64,000 bases of DNA from Bathymodiolus brooksi (GCA_963680875.1 OY804576.1:77319668-77383667); one strand, 5' to 3'; shown: positions 1 to 9,470, counted from the stretch's first letter. The notes: generated from the sequence alone by a model not told the origin. A program made the numbers and translations.

Positions 1-151
1 CATCCTGTTCCGTTACGAAAAAATTCCGGAAAGTCAATTTTCCGTCCCATGATCGAATTATGCATTTAAATCAACTGCGGTCATTAATTGTGCTGTCAAC
101 AAAAGTAAACAGTTTGCCATTCTGAAAATTTGAATTTTCACAAGAACGTCG

Positions 152-366
152 ATGCCACGGCTCCGTCAAAATGACAGTGAACGAGCAGTGGGTATGGTTC
201 AGGCTGGAATGACTCACCAGACCACTTTAATGTGTCTAGAATAACCATTTCAAGACTAATGATTCGTCCTCGACAAACAGGTAGGACGAATGACAGACCC
301 CGTAACGGCAGGCTGCGTGTGACGCCACAACGTCAAGACAGACATTTACGCCTTATTCACATCCGG
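152..366 (+). pseudogene. Tc1 transposase, N-terminal part (DNA-binding region)
   Basis: A start codon at 152 opens a frame beginning MPRLRQNDSERAVGMVQAGM, the typical start of mollusc Tc1 transposases and the first helix-turn-helix. The frame then decays: stops appear near 230-250 and the second helix-turn-helix is only recognisable in pieces. It ends at the CCGG that marks the insertion at 367, in the codons of a conserved LIHIR-type stretch, and resumes without loss at 8116. Transposase would bind the element's inverted repeats and cut and paste it at TA sites. This copy cannot make a working enzyme. Confidence 0.8.
363..366. repeat. Left target-site duplication CCGG
   Basis: CCGG immediately before the TGTC end. 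It matches CCGG at 8112-8115 after the right end, and an uninterrupted Tc1 frame needs only one copy. Confidence 0.7.
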
Positions 367-404
367 TGTCCTATAATTATTAGCTACCATAATTATTAGC
401 TACT
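367..404 (+). repeat. Left terminal inverted repeat of the 7.7-kb element
   Basis: Begins TGTC, followed by two close copies of AATTATTAGCTAC. It pairs with the right end at 8072-8111; a further ATGAAAATTAGCTACC copy sits inward at about 461-476. Confidence 0.7.
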
Positions 405-654
405 TTTTGACGTTCGGAATTAGATTTTCGTAAACCACTAAGGTGTTCCAAATGATAGCCATGAAAATTAGCTACCTTAATACATTAAAAGTACTATGCC
501 AGTTATTCCCCTTTTACCATGTTTTGATAGATTCTTGGTAATTAGTATTTTTGAACGAAAAAAGGGGGGTGAATGTAGGCGAGGAAATCTATTTAATTTA
601 ATTAAATAGATTTATCCCAGAAATGGATAGCAAACTCCTATTCATTCATTTACA

Positions 655-775
655 CCAAGGATTTATATATATATATACGTCTGAAAATTAAACCAAACAG
701 TATTAGAATTAGATTTTTGCGCTGTCAAATTTTTGTTCTTCCCTCGACTATATATATATATAAATCCTTGTTTAC
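655..775 (+). repeat. Short element with TA-rich inverted ends (shared with 17341)
   Basis: A core reading ACGTCTGAAAATTAAACC ... CAAATTTTTGTTCTTCCCT is bounded by AAGGATTTATATATAT on the left and its inverse on the right. The core is almost identical to the 5' part of the SINE-like element at 17341-17545 but lacks that element's tRNA-like segment. Confidence 0.55.
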
Positions 776-824
776 ATGAAGCAAAATCTGGATGAAAATA
801 AGTTATTTCGATATAAAATATATG

Positions 825-1235
825 ATTGATTGATTGATTGATTGATTGCTTGGTTGATTGATTGATTGGTTGGTGCTTAACGTCCAGCGAACATTTTTTC
901 AGCTATATTCAGGACGAGAACATTAAAAAATTTAAACGCCACGGGACTCGAAACAAGGAAAGGTGTATGGGAAGGGACGGATAATTTAGCCAGCGCAACA
1001 GGTCTCATATGCTCATAATGAGCTGTTACAGTACACTGGGTTCTTTAACGTGCGAAGAGGATGGCAATCTCTCAACACGGGACCTCGGTATTATTTACGT
1101 CTCGTCCGAAGGACGGGTTGGTTGTGAATGTATACATCCCGCACAACCGACGGACGCCCCTCCAAGCCGAAGAAGCTCTCGGTCCCATTTCTATACACCG
1201 GGGTTCCCGCGGGGTTGTATATATATACATGTATA
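825..1235. repeat. Dispersed repeat starting with a TTGA run and 'GGTGCTTAACGTCC'
   Basis: A (TTGA)n run leads into TTGGTGCTTAACGTCCAGCG and TCAGCTATATTCAGG. Reverse complemented, these resemble the CTGAA...GGCGTTAAAC + (AATC)n tail of the SINEs in this window, so the unit probably lies in minus orientation. The middle (about 900-1220) has no coding potential that could be recognised. The two short frames here (1009-1245 and 1128-1412) lie in the repeat and are not considered genes. Confidence 0.45.
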
Positions 1236-1500
1236 TATAATATAAATAAATTCAAGTCTAATAATATTTTTAAAAAATTATATATTTATAGTGACATGAA
1301 CAAGTTTCTATATATCAATCACCATATTATTTATCTGTACATAATGCATTTTCTGCTTTGCATATATACAAAAATGTGTATATCTATTCCATTTATATGT
1401 GTATTATCATAATGTGTAATATTGAATTAATTAATAAAATATGTTTATACTATATCTATTCCAAAGAAATAAGACGCTTAGTTATAACAAGCAATAACGC
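1236..1500. other. AT-rich stretch, nothing recognised
   Basis: Very AT-rich sequence with short TA microsatellites. No reading frame, repeat family or hairpin was recognised beyond the TATATA tracts. Confidence 0.5.
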
Positions 1501-1603
1501 TCCCGTGGTGAAATAGTTAAGAGTACTCGCATCATGTGCCGTAGATCGTGGTTTCGATCAATGATCTGATCAAACCAAAAACTATACAATTTATATTGGC
1601 ACA
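1501..1603 (+). mobile_element. SINE family R1, head fragment
   Basis: Contains a tRNA-like head (GTGGTGAAATAGTTAAGAG...GTAGATCGTGGTTTCGATC) followed by GATCAAACCAAA, as in the full R1 copies at 18485 and 21865. The body and tail are missing; the motif array starts shortly after. Confidence 0.6.
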
Positions 1604-1634
1604 TGGCGTAAAAGAATAAAGGCAAAGACTAGTC

Positions 1635-3055
1635 AGCATAATTTCTTCATTACATGGGATAGAAGTCATGAAGTTTTCCATGAATATAAGCTACCTTGCA
1701 TCTGTCCAGTGTATGACATAGGTTTCAAAGTGTTATCCATGAAAATAAACTACCTTGCACCGTTCAAACATGAGCATAAGCATCTGAAGCTTGTCCATGA
1801 CAATTAGCTACTCGACCTTTCTTCATTGCATGGAATAGGAGTCATGACGTTTTCCATGAAAATAAGCTACCTTACATCTGTTCAATGTATGACACAGGTG
1901 TCAAAGTGTTATCCATGAAAATAAACTACCTGGCACCATTCAAACATAAGCATAAGCATCAGAAGTTTGCCCATGAAAATTAGCTACCTCTCATTCCTTC
2001 GTTTCATGGTCCATGAAAATTAGCTACCTGACCTTTCTTCATTGCATGGAATAGGAGTCACGAAGTGTTCAATGAAAATAAGCTACCTTACACCTGTTCA
2101 ATGTATGACACAGGTGTCAAAGTGTTATCCATAAAAATAAACTACCTGGCACCATTCAAACATAAGCATAAACATGAGAAGTTTGCACATGAAAATTAGC
2201 TACCTCGCATTCCTTCGTTACATTGGATAGGAGTCATGACGTTTTCCATGAAAATGAGCTACCTTACATCTGTTCAATGTATGACACAGGTGTCAAAGTG
2301 TTATCCATGAAAATAAACTACCTGGCACCATTCAAACATAAGCATAAGCATCAGAAGTTTGCCCATGAAAATTAGCTACCTCTCATTCCTTCGTTTCATG
2401 GTCCATGAAAATTAGCTACCTGCCCATGAAAATTAGCTACCTCGCATTCCTTCGTTACATTGGATAGGAGTCATGACGTTTTCCATGAAAATAAGCTACC
2501 TTACATCTGTTCAATGTATGACACAGGTGTCAAAGTGTTATCCATGAAAATAAACTACCTGGCACCATTCAAACATAAGCATAAGCATCAGAAGTTTGCC
2601 CATGAAAATTAGCTACCTCTCATTCCTTCGTTTCATGGTCCATGAAAATTAGCTACCTGCCCATGAAAATAAGCTACCTCGCATTCCTTCGTTACATTGG
2701 ATAGGAGTCATGACGTTTTCCATGAAAATAAGCTACCTTACATCTGTTCAATGTATGACACAGGTGTCAAAGTGTTATCCATAAAAATAAACTACCTGGC
2801 ACCATTCAAACATAGGCATAAGCAACAGAAGTTTGCCCATAAAAATTAGCTACCTCTCATTCCTTCGTTACATTGGATAGGAGTCATGACGTTTTCCATG
2901 AAAATAAGCTATCTTACATCTGTTCAATGTATGACACAGGTGTCAAAGTGTTATCCATGAAAATAAAATACCTGGCACCATTCAAACATAAGCATAAGCA
3001 ACAGAAGTTTGCCCATGAAAATTAGCTACCTCGCATTCATTCGTTACATTGGAGG
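1635..3055 (+). repeat. Complex tandem array of the element's end motif ATGAAAATtAGCTACC
   Basis: About two dozen copies of ATGAAAATnAnCTACC (n = T/A, A/G), most preceded by CC, are spaced 20-80 bp apart. The spacers themselves repeat: GGATAGGAGTCATGACG, TTCAATGTATGACACAGGTG and CACCATTCAAACATAAGC recur in order. The larger unit is roughly 175-240 bp and present about seven times; some units carry an extra motif (for example around 2395-2425). The motif is the same as in the termini at 367-476 and 8005-8111. The array is direct, not inverted. It could be a multiplied transposase-binding site or simply a satellite born from the element. Confidence 0.85.
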
Positions 3056-3242
3056 TTCCCCGCTGATTTGTTGTAACTTTTACTGTTGGAGAGATGTGAC
3101 AGAATCAAAAATCATATATTTATTTGTTAAATTCGAAATTTATAAAATATTTTTTTAACAAAATCTATACTTTATTGAACATAAACTGTATAAGTGACCA
3201 GGTGAGTAATTCAGGCTCAGTTAAAATGACCCGCTAATTAAG

Positions 3243-3391
3243 AAATAAATCATGGAAGCCAGAATGTGTTTTGAGTTTTAACATAGATTGTTGGATATTA
3301 GTATTTTATCCCGAGCCAGAGGGATACAATTTACTAATATCCGCCAACCCATGTTAAAACTCAAAACACATTCATGCTTCCATGATTTATT
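3243..3391. mobile_element. Foldback element (MITE-like hairpin)
   Basis: The sequence AAATAAATCATGGAAGC at the left is inverted at the right end. The arms continue through GTTTTGAGTTTTAACAT and GGATATTAGTA for about 65 bp each with few mismatches, leaving a loop of about 15 bp. No coding capacity. The class is unknown. Confidence 0.7.
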
Positions 3392-3719
3392 TCGATTCTG
3401 ATATGTCTAAAATTACAAATACGGTAGTATACTTTGATTGGAAGACGGTAATTTATATTTACGTTTGCGGAAAGTGTCACACACCATTTATGCTGCCAAT
3501 GGAAAAGTCAGTCACATTCACCGGCACATGTGTGAACGAGATTATACCATCGATAAATCGCTCGTTTGTCTACAAAGCGTAAGAAAGACGTCGTGTTAGA
3601 ATTTGTGTTGTACTCTGGTATTCATCAAAGCTTTTGAGCAGACGTTGTCAAAGGGAACGTGAGCTATTGCGATCATTTGATCCGTCGTCCGTCTGTAAAC
3701 TTTTCACATTTTAATCTTC
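3382..3719. other. Unassigned sequence between foldback and tandem repeat
   Basis: A 66-codon frame (3382-3582) begins inside the foldback arm and has no recognised relative, so it is not called a gene. Nothing else was identified. Confidence 0.4.
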
Positions 3720-4700
3720 TGCTCTGAAACCCCTTAGCTCAATGAACTGAAGCTTAGTAGGAAGCATCTATGCAAGGTTCTCTATAAAGATTTTTCATTT
3801 CGTCATGATCCATTAACAAACATGGCCACCATAGGCAATTCTTATTGCTGATTGGTTGATTTCTAAAAAATCTTCACCTCTGAAATCGAATAGCCATAGG
3901 CAGTTATTGTTTCTGGTTGGTCAATTCCTAAAAATCTCTGAAACCGCTTGGCCAAATGAATTGAAACTTGGTAGGAAGCATATATGGAAGGTCCTCTATA
4001 AAGATTGTTCATTTCGGCTCAATTCGTAGCAAACATGGCCGCCACAGGCAGTTCTTGATGCTGATTGGTCGATTCCTAAAAAAACTTCTCCTCTGAAACC
4101 GCTTGACCAAATGAACCTAATTTGGTAGGAAGCATCTATGGAAGGCCCTCTGTAACGATTGCTCATTTAGTCCTGATCCCTTAGCAAACATGGTCGGCAC
4201 AGGCAATTCTTGTTGCTGATTGGTCGATTCCTAAAACATCTTCTACTCTGAAACTGTTTGGCCAAATGAACCGAAACGTGGTAGGTAGCATCTATGGAAG
4301 GCCCTCTATAAAGATTGCTCATTTGGGATCCGTTAACAAACATGGCCAGCACAGGCAATTCGTGTTGCTGATTGGTAGATTCCCTAAAAATCTTCTACTC
4401 CGAAACCGCTGGCCAAATGAACCGAAACGTGGTAGGTAGCATCTATGGAAGGCCCTCTATAAAGATTGCTAATTTTGGATCTGTTAACAAACATGGCCAG
4501 CACAGGCAATTCGTGTTGCTGATTGGTCGATTCATAAAAAATCTTCTCCTCTGAAACCGCTTGGCAAAATGAACCGAAACTTGATAGGTAGCAGCTATGG
4601 AAGGCCCTCTATAAAGAATGCTCATTTCGTCCCGATCCGTTGACAAACATGTCCACCACAGGCAATTCTTGTTGCTGATTGGTTGATTTCTAAAAAATAT
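3720..4700 (+). repeat. Tandem repeat, about 152-bp unit, six copies
   Basis: The block 'GAAACCGCTTGGCCAAATGA' recurs at about 3726 (divergent), 3940, 4095, 4250, 4402 and 4553, giving periods of 151-155 bp; the first interval is longer because it contains a partial extra unit. Each unit contains GGTAGGAAGCATCTATGGA, CTCTATAAAGATTGCTCATT, ACAAACATGGCC and TTGCTGATTGGTCGATTCC. Small frames on both strands (for example 4167-4358 minus, 4372-4554 plus) are by-products of the repeat. Confidence 0.85.
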
Positions 4701-5540
4701 TCTCCACCTACTGAGCCTCTAGTCTATATATTGTATTGTATTATATGTATGCTAATGTTCCACCATGCCTGTCTGAGTTTTTCAATAAAATCTTTAAGAA
4801 GTAACTTGTGTTAAGATACTTTGTGTGTGAGATATTATCATGTATATATGGCTGTTATTTAATTATTAAATTGGCAAGTATGTGTGATACAAGTATCTGT
4901 ACTTACAAAACATACCAGCATGATGCAAAATATTTATTTGGGCTATATTCAATGACATTACAGACATTTTCATATGTTGTACCAGCGTCTGGCAATCTAC
5001 TTTCTAAAGGTTGAGTACATCATCCAAGTGATGAACAGTGCAGTGAAAGATAAATGAGGTGTAGGCAGCTCTTTAAACCTCTCTCCCATCAAGGCCCAGA
5101 TTCAATACAAACGCAAACCTCTAAACATTTATTGATAAAGAATAGAGATACATGTACATACGAAATTAGGATGCAGGCACCCTAAAGTACTACTGTTATT
5201 CCAAGATGTATAAATTTGTAGGCCCTTCTGAGGTTATATCCTCAAAACAGAAAAAAACAGAAATAAAATTAGATATTAATCTGTTATCAAAAACAAACAA
5301 ATACAAAACAAAACAAACCAATCAAAAATATCAAAAAGAAAGACAAAAACCCAACATGAATGCACCTTTTATCAATCTGACTTAGTTCTGTACACATAAT
5401 TTTCATAAGAGATACAGGTAACTAATTTACCTGGAAATTTTACATACATTTTGTATCTATCATATTAAACAATGAGTGTATCTTGTTTTCAAAGAAAACA
5501 TTCAGATAGCTACATTGCTAAAAAGAGGTAATAAAAACGT
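4701..5540. other. AT-rich stretch, nothing recognised
   Basis: No coding region or repeat family was recognised. Contains A-rich tracts around 5250-5340. Confidence 0.4.
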
Positions 5541-5544
5541 AGAT

Positions 5545-5660
5545 ATCAAATTTAGTGCACATGATGAACGTTTCTGGAATAACCTTCATCAGGTAGCTCA
5601 AGATCAAAAGATTGGAAAGCCAAATAATTTAATAGTTTTGGGAGCACAAAATCTATGGGT
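5545..5660 (+). repeat. Repeat R5 fragment ('GGAATAACCTTCATCAGGTA')
   Basis: GGAATAACCTTCATCAGGTA followed by GCTCAAGATCAAAAGATTGGAA and CCAAATAATTT also occurs, diverged, at 15605-15680. It is probably a fragment of a retroelement common in molluscs, but the parent cannot be named from this piece. Confidence 0.5.
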
Positions 5661-6139
5661 ATTGATGTTATGTAGGAGTTTCTTTTACACCTGGTAGAGA
5701 TATTGGGAGTGCTGTTTTTATAATGTGGGTTTTGGTGCAGTCGGGGATGTTGTCTTGTGATTCTACGGTGAATACGGACTGACACTGTTGGGGATGTTGG
5801 ATTTTTGCTTTGTGTCAGCTGTGATCTGTCCATCGCTCCTCATTGGTGTGACATCTGTTTTGTCTGTACCTAAGGATTTTATATATAACAGCTTCTTTCA
5901 TCACATATTGCTTAAAATTTTGACCAAGATATAGTTTTTCTGGTAACTGATTCATGTCGAGCGACGCCGAGAAACTTACACTATAAGCGCGGATGTCTAA
6001 AACGCTTAGAACGATGTCTGTTTCTGCTCTTTTTAGACAATTTGCCAGTTGTTTTTTTTAACTATAAGACATTGCAGAATAAACACAATATACGTACATT
6101 GTCGGGGAAATATAAAAACTGTACGTAACAGCTTTAGTG

Positions 6140-6422
6140 AGTGAGCGATTGTTTTTTAACGCCAACTCAGCAATTTTATAGCTATATCATGGCGAGACCA
6201 AGTTAATGAGATGATGATGATGTCCGCTTTTTTCTAGACCAACACGCTTAGTTTTTTTTTGTAGTGTTAGCTAACGGAAACAACAGTCCGCGGATATACA
6301 TGTCGCTCCACTCTGACACATTATCCTGATTCCGAAGCAACCAGTCTTTGCTCTTTCTCCTTAATTCTGCGTGCTTTGCATTATAAGCAACAAATACCAG
6401 TTGATAATCTTTGGTTTGAAAT
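6140..6422 (-). mobile_element. SINE family R1, minus-strand copy (headless)
   Basis: Read on the minus strand it gives the R1 body and tail: AAAGATTAT...TGGTATTTGTTGC, GAATCAGGATAATGTGTC, GAGTGGAGCGACATG, ACTGTTGTTTCC and finally CGCCATGATATAGC...GGCGTTAAAAAACAATCGCTCACTC. The tRNA-like head is missing. It overlaps short shadow frames at 6248-6553. Confidence 0.8.
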
Positions 6423-6565
6423 ATGAATTTGTTTATATACATGTACTCAAAAAGTCGCTTTTCATATGTCTTCTGCCGAAGGATTGTGAAAGCGCGAAAA
6501 GTTGACCGTGCGTTGCACAATGTATTTTGTATTGTTACGTTATCTATTGTCATTTATGTAGACAA

Positions 6566-6757
6566 CAGTGGCGGATCCAGGGGGCGCGCATTCGGCGCGC
6601 CCCCCCCCCCCCTAAAATTTGAAAAAATAAGATTTTTTGGCATAAAATAGTGATTTTTCACACGAAATACTCCAAAATTTTTCGCGCCTCCCTCCGCTCG
6701 GCGCAATTTTTTAAAATTTGCCTCTCCCCCTAACTTGAAATCCTGGATCCGCCCCTG
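6566..6757. mobile_element. MITE with CAGGGGCGGATCCAGG inverted ends
   Basis: The left end CAGTGGCGGATCCAGG is the inverse of the right end CCTGGATCCGCCCCTG. The 192-bp element is flanked by GACAA on both sides (6561-6565 and 6758-6762), perhaps part of a longer, eroded target duplication. Ends of this type occur in non-autonomous hAT elements; that assignment is from memory of the motif, not demonstrated here. It carries a 14-nt C run near 6600. It sits in the 3' tail of the LINE at 6763-7262. Confidence 0.75.
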
Positions 6758-6762
6758 GACAA

Positions 6763-7262
6763 TATAAGAATAAGAATAAGAATTTTTTATTGCCAATTAA
6801 GGGCCCACAAGGGGCAAACAATTTAATACAATGATTGAAATGATTGGAGACATGCATGTAAACACACACAAAAAACAGGAAAACATATTTATGTTCAGTG
6901 ACTGCACGGCCAGATCAGAGCCTATCAAATACCACCATAAATCAATTCATATTTAATATAATATAACATGTATAATAACTATAATAATTCACCTAACCTA
7001 ATGATATCTATAGGATCAATTGTGTCCTCGCAGCAAAAAACATTCCTCTATAAAACTACCTAATTTTTTCAAAACTTGTTCATGTCCATTAGTAAATAGC
7101 CAGACAAATTTTGATGATGTGTCCATGTATCTAAAATTTGGACATAAGTCAATAACTTTATCAAAAAATTTTACTCTAATATTTTCATATAAGGGACAGT
7201 CGACAACAAAGTGAAATATATGTATTCGCTGAGAAACAGACCAGAAATACTCACCAAAGACT
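6763..7262 (-). mobile_element. LINE 3' end with TTCTTA-repeat tail
   Basis: On the minus strand a C-terminal ORF2 fragment (7250-7016) is followed by a 3' untranslated region containing CTTGTGGGCCCTTAATTGGC, AATAAA and a short (TTCTTA)n tail at about 6763-6785. Microsatellite-like 3' tails are typical of CR1/L2-type LINEs. The 5' side is cut off at about 7262, where an R1 SINE head begins. Confidence 0.65.
7016..7250 (-). pseudogene. LINE ORF2 C-terminal fragment
   Basis: The translated frame contains HFVVDCPLYENIRVKFF, the His-Cys part of the C-terminal zinc knuckle (H-x3-C-P-x-Y) of LINE ORF2 proteins. It is followed by a helical stretch with FVWLFTN and ends in FIEECFLLRGHN, as CR1/jockey-like ORF2 proteins commonly do. 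The reverse transcriptase and endonuclease are absent, so the copy is 5'-truncated. The stop at 7016 appears to be the native end. Confidence 0.65.
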
Positions 7263-7345
7263 CTCATCGGTAGTGTAATCGTTAGCGTGCTCGCCTCGAG
7301 TGCAGTAGATCGTGGGTTCGAGTCCCGATCGGGTCAAACCATGTT
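7262..7345 (+). mobile_element. SINE family R1, head only
   Basis: The best-preserved tRNA-like head in the window: GCATCGGTAGTGTAATCG-like start, TAGCGTGCTCGCCTCGAG and an intact B-box-like GGGTTCGAGTCCC, then GATCGGGTCAAACCA. The body is missing. It is not a tRNA gene: the acceptor stem does not close and it continues into SINE sequence. Confidence 0.7.
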
Positions 7346-7835
7346 CTGTACACATATTTTGCCATCTTCCACATTCTGTTGGAAATTTATGATTTAGGGT
7401 TCTATTTTTACAAAATCCAAATAAGAAATTGTCATCAAGAGTGTGCAAATAGTTTCAGTTTCGAATTGAAATTAATCTAATAGCTACCAGTTCTTTAATA
7501 TTGTAATAAATAAAGTTCCCAACTTTCATTATTAAATATATATGGAACATAATTTTATTTATTTCTTGAATTCAGAAGATAGTGTCAATAAGTAAGTAAA
7601 TGAGTTAATTTCTTTATTTCAAGAGGGTAACACGGTTAGCAATAATAAAAGTGTGATTAATAATTATCATATATGATCTTATTAAGTTAAAGAATAATTT
7701 GCATTGTTTGAACATCACATAAATATTAAATTCTACCATATATAGTCCACCAATCTATTTTTTAATAGCTGTAAAAATGATACATCGCGATGGTAAATTG
7801 AAAAAAGATAGTTTGTAACTTAATCACATGCTATA
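7346..7835. other. AT-rich stretch, nothing recognised
   Basis: No gene or repeat family was recognised. Confidence 0.4.
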
Positions 7836-7858
7836 CAGCCCCCTGGATCCGCCCCTGA
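7836..7858. repeat. Orphan end of the 6566-type MITE
   Basis: CCTGGATCCGCCCCTGAG is identical to the right inverted repeat of the MITE at 6566-6757, but no partner end was found nearby. Confidence 0.6.
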
Positions 7859-8071
7859 GATCTATATGTCTCTCTTTGTCAATCAGTAACTCTTTTCCTG
7901 CTTATGTACATGCAGTTTTTCATTTTGTCTCTCCATTGGAAATACACAATCTATATTTTGGTAAACATAATAAGGGAGACAAATCCTATAAGTTTATGCT
8001 ACAAGTAGCTAATTTTCATAGGTAGCTAATTATTATGCTCCGCCGTATGAAAATTAGCTACCGGAAGTTTG

Positions 8072-8111
8072 AGGTAGCTAATTTTCATGGGTAGCTAAAA
8101 ATTTTACGACA
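8072..8111 (-). repeat. Right terminal inverted repeat of the 7.7-kb element
   Basis: Read inward on the minus strand it begins TGTCG and passes through TTTTTAGCTACC and ATGAAAATTAGCTACC. Further inward, at about 8005-8065, the same motif recurs in both orientations, giving a subterminal cluster of at least four motif copies. Confidence 0.7.
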
Positions 8112-8115
8112 CCGG
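8112..8115. repeat. Right target-site duplication CCGG
   Basis: CCGG directly after the ...GACA end of the 7.7-kb element, paired with 363-366. Because CCGG is palindromic and short, it could also reflect target preference plus chance. Confidence 0.7.
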
Positions 8116-8913
8116 AACCGTATGATAACGGCTGAGGACACTCCTGTTGAACACCTGGTTTAGCTAACGTCCGAATTTCGGGTCAGACTGTTTGCAGAAG
8201 ACTACGTGAATCTGGACTCCGAGGTAGGAGTCAGATAGTAGGACCAATCCTTAAGCAACGCCATATATAGGACCGCGAAACTAGCCTGGGTTCGTGCATG
8301 CCGTCGTTGGAGGCTTCACACCTGCCAACACATCATTTTTAGTGATGAATCCCGATTTTCACTTTGTTTTAGCGATGGACGTTATCGTGTGTACCGCAGG
8401 CGTGGGGAACGTTTTACGGACCAGTGTGTGTACGAGTCCGACAGTTTTGGAGGCGGAAGTGTTATGGTCTGGGCTGGAAGTTGTCATGATGGTCGCACTC
8501 TGCTTAAATTTGTTTAAGGAACATTGAATGGCGTAAAATACAGAGACAATATTCATGATCCTATCGTTCTTCCCTTTCTGCAACAGCGAAACTTTGATCA
8601 CGTCTTTCAACATGACTATGCAAGATGTCACGTGGCTCGTGTTTGTCAAGACTTTCTGAACCAGAATCACATCCGTGTTCTTCCTTGGCCGGCATTATCA
8701 CCGGATCTGTCACCAATTGAACATTTATGGGATTAACTCGGTAGGCGTGTTCGCCACCGTCAAAATCCACCGGAAACACTACAGGAGCTGCGTGACGCAC
8801 TTGTGTACGAGTGGAACAACGTCCCACAAGCCTTTATCCAACGATTGATTGGTTCTATGCGTCGGAGATGCGAAGCTGTCGTTGATGCAAGAGGTGGTCA
8901 CACACGTTACTGA
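8116..8913 (+). pseudogene. Tc1 transposase, catalytic DDE part
   Basis: This continues the transposase interrupted at 366. Translation shows the family blocks in order: an IIFSDESRF block with the first catalytic Asp (about 8333-8360), FQHDYARCH with the second Asp (about 8605-8630) and SPDLSPIEHLWD with the Glu of the DD34E triad (about 8700-8735). The C-terminus, ending near GGHTRY at 8913, is also conserved. A TTTAAG shift or stop near 8514 and a TAA at about 8735, just after the catalytic Glu block, disable it. Together with 152-366 the frame would have been about 337 codons, normal for Tc1. Confidence 0.88.
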
Positions 8914-9149
8914 ACTCAGCAAACCTCCATACTGCATGACAATTTCTGTCTGTCCATGATTTGTTCTGATAATGATGTTGAGAAATTTTGTTGATATTGT
9001 ATTATTTGTTATGCCCATATGAATCTAAATTATACGATTCTTGTCGATTTTTTTTTCTCTATGTAAAAAATATTGAGCATCAAACCCTTGTATCGTTTCT
9101 TTTGTTGACCAGTATTTAATTCAAAATTTAAACGTTAATGAATTAATTT

Positions 9150-9470
9150 ATTTTATTTTATTGTTTTTATTTTATTAATGCACACAAGTAACCCATTTGG
9201 GTTTTAGCATAACAATTTACATAATATACATGTACAGACAACACAAATAAAGCATACATGACTACATAAAAAAAAACCAATAACATGAACTGCAATTATG
9301 ACTGTGACGAGTCACCCTCTCTCAGTTCTAATGACTGTCTTATGAAAGACGTAACAGTCCTAATTTGTTCAGGTGCTGACGGGTTAAGTATTTTTGTTAG
9401 TTTCTCTTCATGGTTTAATTTAAGAAATGTGATTTTTCTGCAGGATAAACACAAATTTAATGCAGTTTCT
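9150..9470 (-). pseudogene. LINE ORF2 C-terminal end and 3' tail (fragment)
   Basis: On the minus strand a frame running from about 9467 to a TAA at about 9306 reads ...FLKLNHEEKLTKILNPSAPE and ends FIRQSLELREGDSSQS, the kind of L-x-LN...FI-x4-L-x-LR ending found at the C-terminus of LINE ORF2 proteins. It is followed by an untranslated region with GGGTTACTTGTGTGC and an (ATAAA)n tail at about 9150-9178. A TAA lies just upstream in frame, so only the terminal part remains. Family assignment is tentative. Confidence 0.45.

Larger units (their letters stand above)
367..8111. mobile_element. 7.7-kb TGTC-ended DNA element inserted in the Tc1 copy
   Basis: The insertion interrupts a reading frame cleanly: removing it with one CCGG restores the Tc1 sequence. 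The left end starts TGTCCTATAATTATTAGC and the right end, reverse complemented, starts TGTCGTAAAATTTTTAGC. Both continue into GTAGCTAA motifs, so these are terminal inverted repeats. CCGG at 363-366 and 8112-8115 is the apparent 4-bp target duplication. TGT...ACA ends and a 4-bp duplication recall Ginger-type (integrase-related) transposons, but no transposase of any kind was recognised inside, so the class is inferred. The interior holds an array of the end motif and later insertions: SINEs, a LINE tail, a hAT-like MITE and a foldback. Confidence 0.72.
91..9114 (+). mobile_element. Tc1/mariner-type transposon, split by a 7.7-kb insertion
   Basis: The left part (91-366) and right part (8116-9114) add up to about 1.28 kb, the usual size of a Tc1 element. 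The right end reads TTTTGTTGACCAGTA, and its reverse complement matches the left stretch GTCAACAAAAG at about 95-105, so both terminal inverted repeats are recognisable; the left one is decayed. Between them lies a transposase reading frame of the Tc1 family broken at 366/8116 by a foreign insertion. Stop codons and shifts inside the frame show the copy is dead. Boundaries are approximate, particularly on the left. Confidence 0.85.

Noticed and set aside
1009..1412. Two overlapping plus-strand frames of 78 and 94 codons
   Set aside because: Located in a SINE-like repeat and the TA-rich sequence after it; no protein motif.
4167..4646. Three 60-67-codon frames on both strands
   Set aside because: All repeat the same peptide because they lie in the 152-bp tandem repeat.
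7262..7345. tRNA gene
   Set aside because: A and B box-like sequences are good, but the acceptor stem does not pair and the same sequence continues into a SINE body in other copies.
8108..8115. Helitron ending (CTRR after a hairpin) for the 7.7-kb insertion
   Set aside because: The insertion has terminal inverted repeats and a CCGG duplication, and no A-T target or CTRR end, so the Helitron model does not fit.
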